Part shown: positions 7,101 to 17,400 of the stretch, in pieces | Position numbering within the stretch: position 1 is the stretch's first letter | Layout of the letters: each line of letters starts with the position of its first letter | Source: Streptomyces parvus | Lineage (GTDB): Bacteria; Actinomycetota; Actinomycetes; Streptomycetales; Streptomycetaceae | NCBI RefSeq assembly: GCF_032121415.1 | Contig: NZ_CP135079.1 | Coordinates: 4,526,001 to 4,590,000, forward strand | Length of the DNA stretch: 64,000 bases | Reading direction: 5' to 3' | The notes under the pieces: model-generated | Database searches by the model: none | What the model saw: the letters and a program-made list of their open reading frames with translations, nothing else | Told to the model about the DNA's origin: nothing | Program-made: the position numbers and the translations under genes

Positions 7101-9962
7101 GCGCAGCCGTACGGCCTGGGTCTCGTTGTACGCCGCCGGGTTCTCCAGCAACTGCGCGGCCAGCCACAGCCGCCGCTGGGCGGAGGTGGCGGGCGCGACG
7201 GTCTCCCGTGCGGGGCGGTTCGCGGGCTCCGCCGCCGCCTCCTCGGCCCGCTCCCGCGTCCGGCGGCGCAGGACGTCCAGCCGCTCCAGCCCCGACCGCA
7301 GTCGCTCCCGGTCCATCCCGAAGTCGACCAGCGCGGCGATCTCGTCCACCCCGGCCCCGTGCAGGGCGGCCACGAACGGGGCGACGCTGTCCGGCGTACC
7401 GATCAGGGCCCGCTGGTCGCAGTAGCGGTCGTAGGCCCGGCGGAACAGGTAGTCCAGGTCCTCCTCGCTCGCCGCCGCCACGTCCTCGCGCCGCTGCCCG
7501 GCCGCCGTCGCCGCCGAGCGCATCAGCAGCGAGGACCGCAGATAGCGCACCATCGGCTCCAGCGCGTCCGCCCGGGCGGTGGCGTGGTCGTCGCCCAGAT
7601 ACGTGTGCACCAGCACCGTCACCCGCCCGGCGTCCGGGGCGAGCCCGCACGCCGCCCGCGAACGCCGGTAGTGCGCGATGTTCGCCGCCAGCTCGTCCAC
7701 GGTCTGGCTCATCAGGTTGGTGACGACCCCGAGACCGCGCCGGGCCGCCTCCTCGTACGAGGCCCGCTGCCCGGAGGTCGCCAGGAAGAACGGCGGCTCC
7801 TCCTGCACCGGACGCGGCCGGATCCGGATCTCCGCCTCCGCGCCCTCGCCCGTGCGCCGCCGCACCGCCTCCCCGCGCCACAGCCGCCGCACCTCGTCCA
7901 GGTGGTCGAAGGCGACCCGCCGCCGGTCCGCGAACCGGTCCGGGTGCAGGGCGAAGTCCCGGGCGTGCCAGCCGGTGGCGCAGCCGATGCCGACCCGGCC
8001 GCCGGAGAGGTTGTCGACCACCGACCACTCCTCGGCGACCCGCACCGGATCGTGCAGCGGCAGGACCACCGAGCCCGCGTTGATCCGGACGCGCTCGGTC
8101 TCCCGGGCCACGGCGGAGGCGAGCACGGCGGGGTTCGGGAAGAGTCCGCCGAAGGAGTCGAAGTGCCGCTCGGGCAGCCAGACGGAGGAGAAGCCGTGCT
8201 CGTCGGCGAAGCGCACGGTCTCGAAGAGCGCGTCGTACGCCTCAGGAGCGCGGGCCCGGCCGGTGCGATCGGTCCCGCCGGCCTCGGCGGCTTCCTCCGC
8301 CTCCGGGTGGTCGCCGAAGAAGTAGACGCCGAAGTCGGGCGCGGGACGCGGGACGCCGACCGGCTTCACGGCCACCGGGCGGGGAGCGGACCGGGGAAAG
8401 AACCCGCCGTCCCGCAGCTCGCGCAGCGACCCCTCCACCGCCTCCGCGACCCGGTTCACGTCCTCCTTCGTGTGGGCGGTGGAGAGGTAGAAGCTGCGCC
8501 ACTCCCATACGTACACACCGCGCAGTTGGAGATGGTGGTAGAGCAACTCCAGGTCGGCGCGGTGCCTGAACCGGAACATCGACCCGAAGTGGGCCAGCTC
8601 CAGCGGGAACTCCTCGTCGCGGAAGAAGGTGTTGAGCCGGTCCGCGAGCGCCTGCGTGCGGGCGTTCAGCCCGCTCTGGAGCCCGGGTCCCTGCTCGGTG
8701 AGGTGCGTGAGCACCGCACGGGCCGCCGCCATCGACAGCGGGTGCTGCATGTGCGTACCGCCGATGAACGCGGTCTCGCGCGCGGGCCCGCCTGGCTCCC
8801 CGTACCGCCAGAACCCGCCGTCCACCCCGTCGAGCAGGTCCGCCCGCCCCGCGACCGCGCCGATCGGGAAGCCGCCGCCGAGCGCCTTGCCGTACGTGGC
8901 CATGTCCGGCACCACCCCGAAGTGCGCCTGCGCGCCGCGCTGGTGGGGCCGCAGCCCGGTCAGCATCTCGTCGAAGAGCAGCACGATGCCCCGCCGCGCG
9001 GTGAGTTCGCGCAGCGCCCTTATGAACTCCACCGGCCGCAGGCCCGGGTTGCGGCACTGCACGGGCTCGACGAGCACGGCCGCGACCGTCTCCCCGAGGG
9101 CGTCGATCGTCTCCAGGGACTCCTGCTCCCCGTACTCCAGCACGATCAGCTCCGCCACCGCACTGTCCGGGATGCCCCGGGAGACGGGGACCGTGTGCTG
9201 CCCCGGGCCGCCCGGGCGGCCGAGGACGGAGTCGATGTGTCCGTGGTACGAGCCCCGGAACATGACGACCTTGTCGCGCCCGGTCGCGGCCCGGGCCAGC
9301 CGGATCGCCGCCGAGTTCGCCTCCGTACCGGACGAGGCGAACGCGACCCGCTCCATGCCGGTCAGCGAGGCCAGCAGGGCCGCCGCCTCCCCGGTGTCGG
9401 GGGAGCGGGGACCGAAGCGCAGTCCGTCGGCCAGGTGGCGGCGCACGGCCTCGGTGACCGGCTCCGCCTCGTGTCCCAGCAGCAGTGCGCCGAATCCCAT
9501 GGTGATGTCGGTGTACGCGTTGCCGTCCACGTCGACCAGCCGGGAGCCGTGCGCCGAGCGGGCCGCGAGCGGGTACAGCATCTCCTTGGTGGCGTCCCGG
9601 AACCCCACGACGGCCCGGCTGTCGGCCAGCACCGGACGGTGCCGCTGGGCCAGCTCCTTGGAGGTGCGGGTGCGCTCCGTGAACCGCCGGATCAGCGAAG
9701 CGGTGTGCGCCCGCTGGACCTCGTCGGCCCCCGCCCCGGCCATCCCGCCCGCCGCGTCCACGACGAGCCGGGGGCCGTGCGTCCTCTCCGGGGCGGGCCG
9801 CGGATCCCCCTCCGCCGGGACCTGCTCCGCGACCTGCCCCCCGGCCTGCGCGCGGGCAGCCGCGAGCTGGACGGTGAGAGCCCGCGACAGCTCCGCCGCC
9901 CGGGCCACGGCCTCGGCGGCCCCGGCTGCGGCGTCGGCGGGCGCGGGCATCCCCGCGCTCAT
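4110..9962 (-). CDS. Hybrid aminotransferase / luciferase-like monooxygenase / C-PCP-C NRPS protein
   Basis: A 1950-residue multidomain protein. After an Ala-rich helical N-terminus come: a class III PLP aminotransferase related to glutamate-1-semialdehyde aminomutase (about 60-500; SSGTEANSAAIRLARA and catalytic Lys in YGKALGGG near 358); a luciferase-like flavin monooxygenase of the natural-product type (about 540-890); a condensation domain (about 920-1340) with HHIVTDA near 1050; a carrier domain with LGGNS, Ser near 1399; and a second condensation domain (about 1465-1940) with intact HHVCADG near 1599. No adenylation domain is present. Family knowledge: aminotransferase plus such a monooxygenase after a PKS module converts a beta-ketoacyl chain to a beta-amino, alpha-hydroxy acyl chain, as in microginin. 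ATG at 9962 overlaps the PKS stop as ATGA; the C-terminus overlaps the aminopeptidase start. Confidence 0.92.
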   Translation of the reverse strand: MSAGMPAPADAAAGAAEAVARAAELSRALTVQLAAARAQAGGQVAEQVPAEGDPRPAPERTHGPRLVVDAAGGMAGAGADEVQRAHTASLIRRFTERTRTSKELAQRHRPVLADSRAVVGFRDATKEMLYPLAARSAHGSRLVDVDGNAYTDITMGFGALLLGHEAEPVTEAVRRHLADGLRFGPRSPDTGEAAALLASLTGMERVAFASSGTEANSAAIRLARAATGRDKVVMFRGSYHGHIDSVLGRPGGPGQHTVPVSRGIPDSAVAELIVLEYGEQESLETIDALGETVAAVLVEPVQCRNPGLRPVEFIRALRELTARRGIVLLFDEMLTGLRPHQRGAQAHFGVVPDMATYGKALGGGFPIGAVAGRADLLDGVDGGFWRYGEPGGPARETAFIGGTHMQHPLSMAAARAVLTHLTEQGPGLQSGLNARTQALADRLNTFFRDEEFPLELAHFGSMFRFRHRADLELLYHHLQLRGVYVWEWRSFYLSTAHTKEDVNRVAEAVEGSLRELRDGGFFPRSAPRPVAVKPVGVPRPAPDFGVYFFGDHPEAEEAAEAGGTDRTGRARAPEAYDALFETVRFADEHGFSSVWLPERHFDSFGGLFPNPAVLASAVARETERVRINAGSVVLPLHDPVRVAEEWSVVDNLSGGRVGIGCATGWHARDFALHPDRFADRRRVAFDHLDEVRRLWRGEAVRRRTGEGAEAEIRIRPRPVQEEPPFFLATSGQRASYEEAARRGLGVVTNLMSQTVDELAANIAHYRRSRAACGLAPDAGRVTVLVHTYLGDDHATARADALEPMVRYLRSSLLMRSAATAAGQRREDVAAASEEDLDYLFRRAYDRYCDQRALIGTPDSVAPFVAALHGAGVDEIAALVDFGMDRERLRSGLERLDVLRRRTRERAEEAAAEPANRPARETVAPATSAQRRLWLAAQLLENPAAYNETQAVRLRGPLDVPALRAAVDGLVERHPGLRTVFRGEDEAGVVQVVRDGLRIPLAVSDARGQDPDEAIEALLSEESHRAYDLAGGPLFTPRLLRLAEDDHVLVLGMHHIVTDAHSAALVAGDLRELYTAARAGRPPVFARSAGTTVGAPEPPHDPADLAWWRGLLGEKPPVLSVPTDRPRGRRVAGHGGAVARTLGRERADRLREWSGQQGVTLFATLCTAWQLVLRRRSGQDAFLLGTTFGRRRPSMADTVGFHVALLPLSLSATDSTPLPEAVRATGRALFAAEEHSGVDLDALVAAVHPDPGNPRPLVTVSVDLDRAALAGIDLPGLRADGVAAGTESAPLELALMATRCPDGSLRLRLRYDADLFDAATATGYLAELEEQLEAVTAAPREEPAPGEEAVPREKHSPHEPAARRGKPSPDAALLREIWDSVLDARGFPDDSNFFDLGGNSIAAIRLVNRVRDTLGVDYPLVDFFAEATLRAMTAQLVTGDGPTAAAEDSAADADAAEDTAVVDRAPVSDQQARMIAGHHAMPDPAVWNIPTRITFTGALDPAALRSAVSEVIARHDALRTRFVQEDAPDGPWWQEVVAAGPVALPVEDLTALPAGERRPRADALCRADAAAPFEPGRPLLPRLRLLRVEEDRWELMFVLHHVCADGWSLSLLLAEIAALYTAAAAGVPHGLPDPAMQAPGYARWQREHHDPGAEEERAAFCARYLDGVPSAVPVPTDRPRPQKLSGHGDTVRGVASGGLRAAVERLAADRHTTPFAVAAAALGVFLTRLSGEEDTLLSVPYANREGTASESLVAMTSTAVMVRVRLDSANLGETCAELAVRTGAGALGAMAHVLPTARIMQAMRDAGAVSVPDRVPHVLAFQNSVDTDIEIPGLRVEVADLAPPLSRSELCFGLAPRRDAAKGYRTFLEFSTDLWDHTTAHDLLASYTDLLAEFCARPDRPVRELLGERPSRGPSGQGSGGSAQGASAGPDQPGGPSPSQSLPNTGKADAV

Positions 9963-12900
9963 CGCGCGTCCGTCCCGGTGGTGCGGGCGGTCAGCAGGGC
10001 GACGGCCTCGGAGAGCTGGGTGAGCATCGCCGCCTGGGTCTCGGCCAGTTGACGTATCTGCTCGGACAGGGCGGCGACCTCGGCCCGGGTGGCGTACCGG
10101 GGCTCGTCGGCCGACGGCGCCACCACCGCTGCGGCCTCCGGGGCTGCCGGGGCCGTGAGGGCGGCCGGGGGAGCGAGGAGAGCCGAGGGCGGGGCCGCCG
10201 CCACCGGGGGAACCTTCCGCCCGGCTATCAGCGCGGCCGTGAGCCGGGGGGTGCCAGCCTCCTCCAGGACCTCCCGCATGCTGATCTCCGTGCCGAACTC
10301 GGCCTCCAACTGCCGCACCATCCCGATGAGCTGGAGCGAGTCGGCGCCGAGCCCGACGAACGTGCGGTCGGCAAAGACCTCGTCCGGCCGGTGGCCGAGA
10401 TGGCGCGCGGTCAGCTCCAGCACCCTGTCCAGTACGGCCTGTTCGGTCATGCGGTCCTCCGTCGGGCATGGGGATGGGTGAACGTACGGTGCGGGGCCCC
10501 GCCAGTGGGAGCGCCGCTGGAAGGGGTACGTGGGCAGCCGGACGCGCCGGCCGCCGCAGCCGTCGAGCAGCGCCGCCCAGTCCACCCCGGCCCCGGCGCA
10601 GTGCAGCGCGGCCACCGCCCCCTCCCAGTCCCGGGTCGGTACGCAGACCGCGTCCGGCAACGCCCGGCGGACCAGCCCCGTCAGCACGGCGGACGGGCCC
10701 AGCTCCAGCAGCAGGGGCGAGGGCCCCAACTCCGCCAGGACGGCGGCGAAGTCGGCTGTACGGCGGGCCTGCGCGACCAGGTACGCGGCGTCCGGCCGCC
10801 ACCCGGCGGGGCGGACCGCGCCGTCGATCCCGTCGACGAACTCCGTGTGCAGCGGGCGCGGTTCCACCTTGTCGGCCAGGACCCGGAACTCCTCCAGCGC
10901 CGGATCGAGCAGCGCCGTGTGGAACGCCCTTTCCACGGCGAGCACTTCGTACGCCTCACCGCGCGCCGCCAGCAGCACCCGCACCGCGTCCACCGCCTCC
11001 GGGGGGCCGCCCAGCACATGGTGCGTGGCCCCGTTGACCACGGCGAGCTCAAGACCGGGTACGGCGGCCAGCAGCTCCCGCACCCGGGCCCGGGGGACGA
11101 ACGCGGAGACCATCGCGCCCGGGGCGGACCGTTCCTGCATCAGCCGCCCGCGCCCGCAGACCAGACGCATCGCGTCCTCGGTGTCCAGCGCCCCGGCCAC
11201 GCAGAGCGCCGCGTACGCGCCGACGCTGTGCCCGGCGACCCGGGCGGGGGTGACCCCGAGCCGCTCCCACAGCCGGGCCTGGGCGATCTGGAGGGCGAAG
11301 AGGGCGGGCTGCGCGAACCCGGTGTCCCACCGTGCGGGACCCTGCCCGCCGACGATCCGGTCCAGGAAGCCGTCCCGGCCGGTCTCCTCCGCGTACACCC
11401 GGGCGCAGGACTCCAGTACCTCGGCCACCACCGGGAAGCGCGCGGCGAGTGCAGCGCCCATGCCCGGGTGGCCGCCGCCCTGCCCGCTGAACAGGAGGAC
11501 CGGCGCCGGATCCCCTACGCCGCCGGCGACCCCCCTCGTGTACGCTTCGCCCGCCGGGGCCCCGGACAGGAACGCCTCCAGACCGGCCACCGGGTCCGCG
11601 GCCGTGACCACCAGCCGGTGCGGCAGGAGCCGCCGCCCGAGCGCGGTGGTGGTCAGCAGATCGGCGGGGGCGGGGCGATCCCCGCCCGCCAGACGGTCCC
11701 GCAGGGCTGTGGCGCAGGCCCGCAGCGCGTCCCCGTCGGCGGCCGACAGCGGCAGCAGCGCGGGCACGGGAGCCGCCGTCGGTGCGGCGGAGGCGGGTAC
11801 GGCCTCCGGCGCCTGTTCCAGGATCACGTGAGCGTTCGTACCGCCCATGCCGATGGAGTGCACACCGGCTCGCCGCACCCCCGCCAGCGGCCAGCCCCGC
11901 TCCCGTACCGGCAGGAGGAAGGGGCTGTCGTCCACCGCCAGCGCCGGGTTGGGCCGGGCGAGGTTCACCAGCGGCGGGACGATCCCGTGCCGCAGCACCT
12001 CGACGGCCTTGATCAGCCCCGCCAGCCCCGCCGCACTGTCCAGATGGCCGATGGCCGGCTTCGTCGAGCCGAGCGCACAGAACCCGGTCCGGTCCGTGTA
12101 CGCGCGGAACGCCTCGGTCAGGGCGGCGAATTCGATCGGATCGCCCTTCAGCGTGCCCGTGCCGTGCGCCTCCACATAGCCGATCGACGCCGCGTCCACG
12201 TCCGCCGCCCGCAGCGCCCCGAGCACCGCGTCCCGTTGCCCGGCGACCCCGGGAGCGGCGAACCCCCGTTTGGCCGCGCCGTCGTTGGTGACCGCCGAGC
12301 CCAGGATCACCGCGTGCACGGTGTCGCCGTCGGCCAGCGCCCGCGCCAGCGGCTTCAGGAGGACGGCCGCGGCCCCGTTCCCGCCGACCGTGCCGTCCGC
12401 GTCCGCGTCGAACGCCCGGACCGTGCCGGTGGGCGAGAGCGTGGAGCCCTTCACCGGGACATGGCCGCTGACCTGCGGAAGATGCAGGGCGGCCGAGCCC
12501 ACCAGCATCAGCTCCGCGTCCCCGGCGCGCAGCGCCTGGCAGGCCAGATGCACCGAGACCAGGGCGCTGGAGCAGGCCGTGGACACGGTGAGCGCGGGCC
12601 CGGTCAGACCGAGCCGGAAGGCGGCCCGGGTGGCAGTGAAATCGGTGTAGTTGCCGACCTGGACCTGCTTGGCGGTCATCCAGTCGCCCGAGTCGGCCTC
12701 CGCCGCGAGGTGGTGTGCCAGATAGCTGTGCAGCGAGTACAGGCGGTAGCCGGAACTGCCGTACACCCCGATCCGTACGGAGCCGCCGTCGCCGACCGCG
12801 CAACGGTCCTCGCCGCCCGCGTACCCCCCGTCCTCCAGCGCGTGGAAGCAGCACTCCAGGAACAGCCGCTGCTGCGGATCGGTGAGTTCAGCCTCCCGTC

Positions 12901-13138
12901 CGCTCATCCCGAAGAACCCGGCGTCGAAACCGTCCACGTCCGCCAGAGGCGCGCTCGCCCCGCCGAACCCCGGCCGCTCGTACTCCGCCGCCGGGACCCC
13001 CGCCGCGGCGAACTCGGCCCGGGTGAACCGGTGTACGCGGCTCGTGCCCGCCCGGATGTCGCGCCAGTACGCCTCGGGGGTGTCAGCCCCCGGAAACCTC
13101 AGCGCCGTCCCGATCACCGCGATCCGGTCGTCTCTCAA
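9959..13138 (-). CDS. Type I polyketide synthase, KS-AT-ACP module with C-terminal docking-like helix
   Basis: A 1059-residue single module. The ketosynthase has TACSSA (Cys near 189), HGTGT near 325 and GHLDSAAG near 363, so the Cys-His-His triad is intact. The acyltransferase has GHSVG (Ser near 636) and RAFH at the specificity site, which favours malonyl-CoA. The ACP has GADSLQL (Ser near 933). No KR, DH or ER is present, so the product is a beta-ketoacyl-ACP, the substrate needed by the aminotransferase next door. The last 35 residues form a predicted amphipathic helix that may dock to the Ala-rich N-terminus of the following protein. The start chosen is TTG at 13138 with AAAGGAAG upstream, overlapping the exporter gene by 56 bp; an ATG at 13183 lacks a ribosome site. 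No loading module is seen, so the starter comes from elsewhere. Confidence 0.9.
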   Translation of the reverse strand: MRDDRIAVIGTALRFPGADTPEAYWRDIRAGTSRVHRFTRAEFAAAGVPAAEYERPGFGGASAPLADVDGFDAGFFGMSGREAELTDPQQRLFLECCFHALEDGGYAGGEDRCAVGDGGSVRIGVYGSSGYRLYSLHSYLAHHLAAEADSGDWMTAKQVQVGNYTDFTATRAAFRLGLTGPALTVSTACSSALVSVHLACQALRAGDAELMLVGSAALHLPQVSGHVPVKGSTLSPTGTVRAFDADADGTVGGNGAAAVLLKPLARALADGDTVHAVILGSAVTNDGAAKRGFAAPGVAGQRDAVLGALRAADVDAASIGYVEAHGTGTLKGDPIEFAALTEAFRAYTDRTGFCALGSTKPAIGHLDSAAGLAGLIKAVEVLRHGIVPPLVNLARPNPALAVDDSPFLLPVRERGWPLAGVRRAGVHSIGMGGTNAHVILEQAPEAVPASAAPTAAPVPALLPLSAADGDALRACATALRDRLAGGDRPAPADLLTTTALGRRLLPHRLVVTAADPVAGLEAFLSGAPAGEAYTRGVAGGVGDPAPVLLFSGQGGGHPGMGAALAARFPVVAEVLESCARVYAEETGRDGFLDRIVGGQGPARWDTGFAQPALFALQIAQARLWERLGVTPARVAGHSVGAYAALCVAGALDTEDAMRLVCGRGRLMQERSAPGAMVSAFVPRARVRELLAAVPGLELAVVNGATHHVLGGPPEAVDAVRVLLAARGEAYEVLAVERAFHTALLDPALEEFRVLADKVEPRPLHTEFVDGIDGAVRPAGWRPDAAYLVAQARRTADFAAVLAELGPSPLLLELGPSAVLTGLVRRALPDAVCVPTRDWEGAVAALHCAGAGVDWAALLDGCGGRRVRLPTYPFQRRSHWRGPAPYVHPSPCPTEDRMTEQAVLDRVLELTARHLGHRPDEVFADRTFVGLGADSLQLIGMVRQLEAEFGTEISMREVLEEAGTPRLTAALIAGRKVPPVAAAPPSALLAPPAALTAPAAPEAAAVVAPSADEPRYATRAEVAALSEQIRQLAETQAAMLTQLSEAVALLTARTTGTDAR

Positions 13139-14576
13139 CGGCTTCTTCCTTTCGCAGCCCCGCCCGCCCCGCCCCGCCCCCACACCCCATCGGGCCCGCG
13201 GGCTCGGCCCGTCGCAGCGCCGCCACCCGCAGCAGGAACACCACGGCGACGACGATGGCGGCGCCGTGGGACCAGCCCACCACGGCCAGCGGGGAGAACC
13301 GGTCGAGGGCCGCCGCCACCAGGATCATGCCGACCCCGAAACCGAGGTTCTCGAAAGTGGCCGAAAGCCCGAAGGCGTGACCGCGCAACGTGGCCGGAAG
13401 TGTCTGGAGGTGCGAGGTGTACGCGACCTCGGTGAGACCGTCCGCTCCCCCCGCGATCAGCGCGATCACCGCCGTGACCGCCAGCGGGAACCCGGCGAAC
13501 GCCGCGATGAACGCCGCCGACATCACCACCGTGCCGTAGCCGAACCCGAGCGCTCCCACGGTCCGGCCGGTGCGCTGGGTGTACCGCTGGATCACCTGCT
13601 GGGCACCGATGTTGCCGAGCGCCCACACACACCAGAAGGCGCTGACGAACACCGCCGGGTTCGATGCGTCCAGCGAGGCGGAGTAGACCGGCAGCGCCGC
13701 GTTGTGGGACGACGAGCCGAACGCGTCGACCCCGCGCAGGGCCACCATCAGGCCCAGACCGGGAGCGGCGGCGAGCGCCAGGAAGGCCACCGGCCGCCAC
13801 CGCGGCCCGCTCTTCGCTTCCTTCCCGCCCTTCCCGGCGCCAAAGGCCCCGGCGGCGCTCCCCGCCCCCTTGCCGCCCGCGATCGGCAGCAGGGCCACCG
13901 TCACCGCGCAGACCACGAACGTCGCCATGTCGAGCAGGAACGCGGCGGTGTACCCCACGAGGGAGACCACCACGCCCGCCGAGGCGAACCCCGCCACCAT
14001 GGCCATCGAACGGCCGGTGATCGAGAGGGAGTTGGCCCAGGCCCTGCGGTCCTCCCCGACCATCTCCGGGATGGAGCTGCGCAAGGCGACCATGAACAGC
14101 GTCCCGCACGCCCCGATCACCACCGAGACGGCCGTCAGCGCCCCGGTCACCAGGGAGTCAGGGGCCAGGATGAGCACCAGCATCACGGCGCCCTGACCGA
14201 CATTCGCCCACAGCATGATGCTTTTCGCGCTGAAACGGGCGAGCAGCCCGCCGACGACCAGTCCGGCGACGAATCCGGAGGCCAGCCGCACCGCCATGAA
14301 CAGCCCCATGGCCAACGCCCTGCCCGTCGTCTCGTAGACGAAGAGATTGAGCGCGACCATATTCAGGAATGTGCCGTAGGAAGACACCGCGTATCCGGCC
14401 ACCAGGAATCGAAAACGGCGCTCGGAGACCGCGTTGTCCCGGGTCTTTCGAGACCCGCCGTCCGGCTCGTCCGCCGTCGGCCCGTCCGCACTCCCGATTC
14501 CAGATGTCACCCGCTCATACTCGTCGAGCGCGGGAGCCGGGCGGGAGACTCCCGATTGCACAAAGGTAATCTGCAT
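13083..14576 (-). CDS. MFS transporter, probable export/self-resistance gene of the cluster
   Basis: A polytopic major facilitator protein of about 497 residues with roughly twelve hydrophobic segments, beginning FLVAGYAVSSYGTFLNMVALN and resembling the macrolide-efflux-type MFS group. A charged Lys/Gly-rich loop near the middle divides the two six-helix halves. As first gene of the biosynthetic operon it is the likely exporter of the product. The ATG at 14576 leaves only four bases to the divergent regulator and has AAGG directly next to it; GTG at 14510 is an alternative that would leave room for a promoter. The 3' end overlaps the PKS start by 56 bp, so the exporter and synthase are probably co-transcribed. 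Confidence 0.85.
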   Translation of the reverse strand: MQITFVQSGVSRPAPALDEYERVTSGIGSADGPTADEPDGGSRKTRDNAVSERRFRFLVAGYAVSSYGTFLNMVALNLFVYETTGRALAMGLFMAVRLASGFVAGLVVGGLLARFSAKSIMLWANVGQGAVMLVLILAPDSLVTGALTAVSVVIGACGTLFMVALRSSIPEMVGEDRRAWANSLSITGRSMAMVAGFASAGVVVSLVGYTAAFLLDMATFVVCAVTVALLPIAGGKGAGSAAGAFGAGKGGKEAKSGPRWRPVAFLALAAAPGLGLMVALRGVDAFGSSSHNAALPVYSASLDASNPAVFVSAFWCVWALGNIGAQQVIQRYTQRTGRTVGALGFGYGTVVMSAAFIAAFAGFPLAVTAVIALIAGGADGLTEVAYTSHLQTLPATLRGHAFGLSATFENLGFGVGMILVAAALDRFSPLAVVGWSHGAAIVVAVVFLLRVAALRRAEPAGPMGCGGGAGRAGLRKEEAVERRPDRGDRDGAEVSGG

Positions 14577-14580
14577 CCTT

Positions 14581-15582
14581 GTGAAGGACGATCATTCCCC
14601 CTCACCGGTATGTGATTGCCGTGAATCACCCTCGGACCGGTCGATACCGGAACACCCCTGCGAGGCGGCGCTCGCGACCTATCGCCGTGCGCTGACGGAG
14701 GGCGGCCTCCCGGCCGCCGCCGCACCCCCCTGCCTGCTCTCCCTGCATCTGCTGGTCGCCGACCAGGACTCGCCCGGCCACCTCATCCCCGTACCGCCGG
14801 AGACCGCCTCCTTCGCCGCGCTCGCCCCGATCGAGAAGGCGATCGTCGAGCAGCGCCGCACCCTGCGCTCCGCCCGGGCCACCCTCGCCGCCTTCGAGTG
14901 CCTCTACGCCGAGGTCCACCGGCCCGAACGCCCCGCCCTCACCCGGCTCTCCGGCGAGGCCGTCATCAGCAAGGCCCTGGACGCCGGGGTAAGCGGCTGC
15001 CGCGTCGAGGTCCGCACCGCCCACCCCGGCGGCGGGCGCCCCGCCCGCGTCCTGGCGGAGTCCCTCCCGCGCGATCTGAACAACCTGCGGCGCGGCGTCC
15101 GGCAGCGCACCCTCTACCAGCACACCGTCCGCTCGGACCGCACCACGCTCGCCTACATCGAGCAGGTGACCGCCGAAGGGGCCGAGATCAGGACCCTGCC
15201 CGAGGTCATGGACCGGTTCATCGTCTTCGACCGGGACCTCGCCTTCATCCCGTACTCCGACGAACCGCACACCGCGCTGCGCGTCCGGCACCCGTCGCTG
15301 GTCCGCTTCCTGGCCCGCCACTTCGACGAGGCGTGGTCCCGCGCCGTCCCCGTACGCCCCGAACGCACGCCGCTGCGTACCCCCGTCGTCACCTCCGGCC
15401 TCCAGCGCGCGATTCTCCAGGCCGTCGTCAACGGCGAGACGGACGCCGCCATCGCCCGCCGCATCGGCATGAGCCGCCGCAGCGTCGCCGAGCACATGCG
15501 CAAGGTCTCCGAGCAGCTCGGCAGCAACAGCCGGGCCCAACTCGGCTACCTGGTCGCGACGTCGGGCCTGCTGGACGACTGA
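14581..15582 (+). CDS. LuxR-type HTH regulator, probable cluster-situated regulator
   Basis: A 333-residue protein with a C-terminal LuxR/FixJ-type helix-turn-helix (about residues 275-330: ETDAAIARRIGMSRRSVAEH). The N-terminal 260 residues contain no receiver or NB-ARC domain that I recognise. They resemble the sensor halves of stand-alone LuxR regulators common in actinomycete biosynthetic clusters. GTG at 14581 is the only plausible early start; AAAGG lies about 15 bases upstream, so translation initiation is uncertain. It diverges from the exporter/PKS operon with almost no intergenic space, so both promoters must lie inside the neighbouring coding sequences or one start is misplaced. Likely role: transcriptional activator of the minus-strand operon. 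Confidence 0.8.
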   Translation: MKDDHSPSPVCDCRESPSDRSIPEHPCEAALATYRRALTEGGLPAAAAPPCLLSLHLLVADQDSPGHLIPVPPETASFAALAPIEKAIVEQRRTLRSARATLAAFECLYAEVHRPERPALTRLSGEAVISKALDAGVSGCRVEVRTAHPGGGRPARVLAESLPRDLNNLRRGVRQRTLYQHTVRSDRTTLAYIEQVTAEGAEIRTLPEVMDRFIVFDRDLAFIPYSDEPHTALRVRHPSLVRFLARHFDEAWSRAVPVRPERTPLRTPVVTSGLQRAILQAVVNGETDAAIARRIGMSRRSVAEHMRKVSEQLGSNSRAQLGYLVATSGLLDD

Positions 15583-15588
15583 CCACGT

Positions 15589-15622
15589 GAGGAGGGCCCG
15601 TCCGCGCGGACGGGCCCTCCTC
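15589..15622. terminator. Bidirectional hairpin terminator between regulator and fumarase
   Basis: A perfect inverted repeat with 16-bp arms (GAGGAGGGCCCGTCCG and its complement) separated by two bases. It lies 6 bp after the regulator stop and 20 bp after the convergent fumarase stop, so it can end both transcripts. Confidence 0.85.
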
Positions 15623-15641
15623 TACGTGCGTACGGTACGGG

Positions 15642-17312
<1,671 letters not shown>

Positions 17313-17400
17313 GACGGCCATTCCTCACTCGGCGACAGCGGCTGACCTCCCTCGGGCAGCGCGTCCACCAGGGTAGAACGCCGGCTTCGCGCGGATCCTG

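Noticed and set aside
5901..10052. 1383-codon plus-strand open frame
   Set aside because: Antisense shadow of the aminotransferase/NRPS protein, rich in Arg, Gly, Pro, Val and His, with no recognisable motif.
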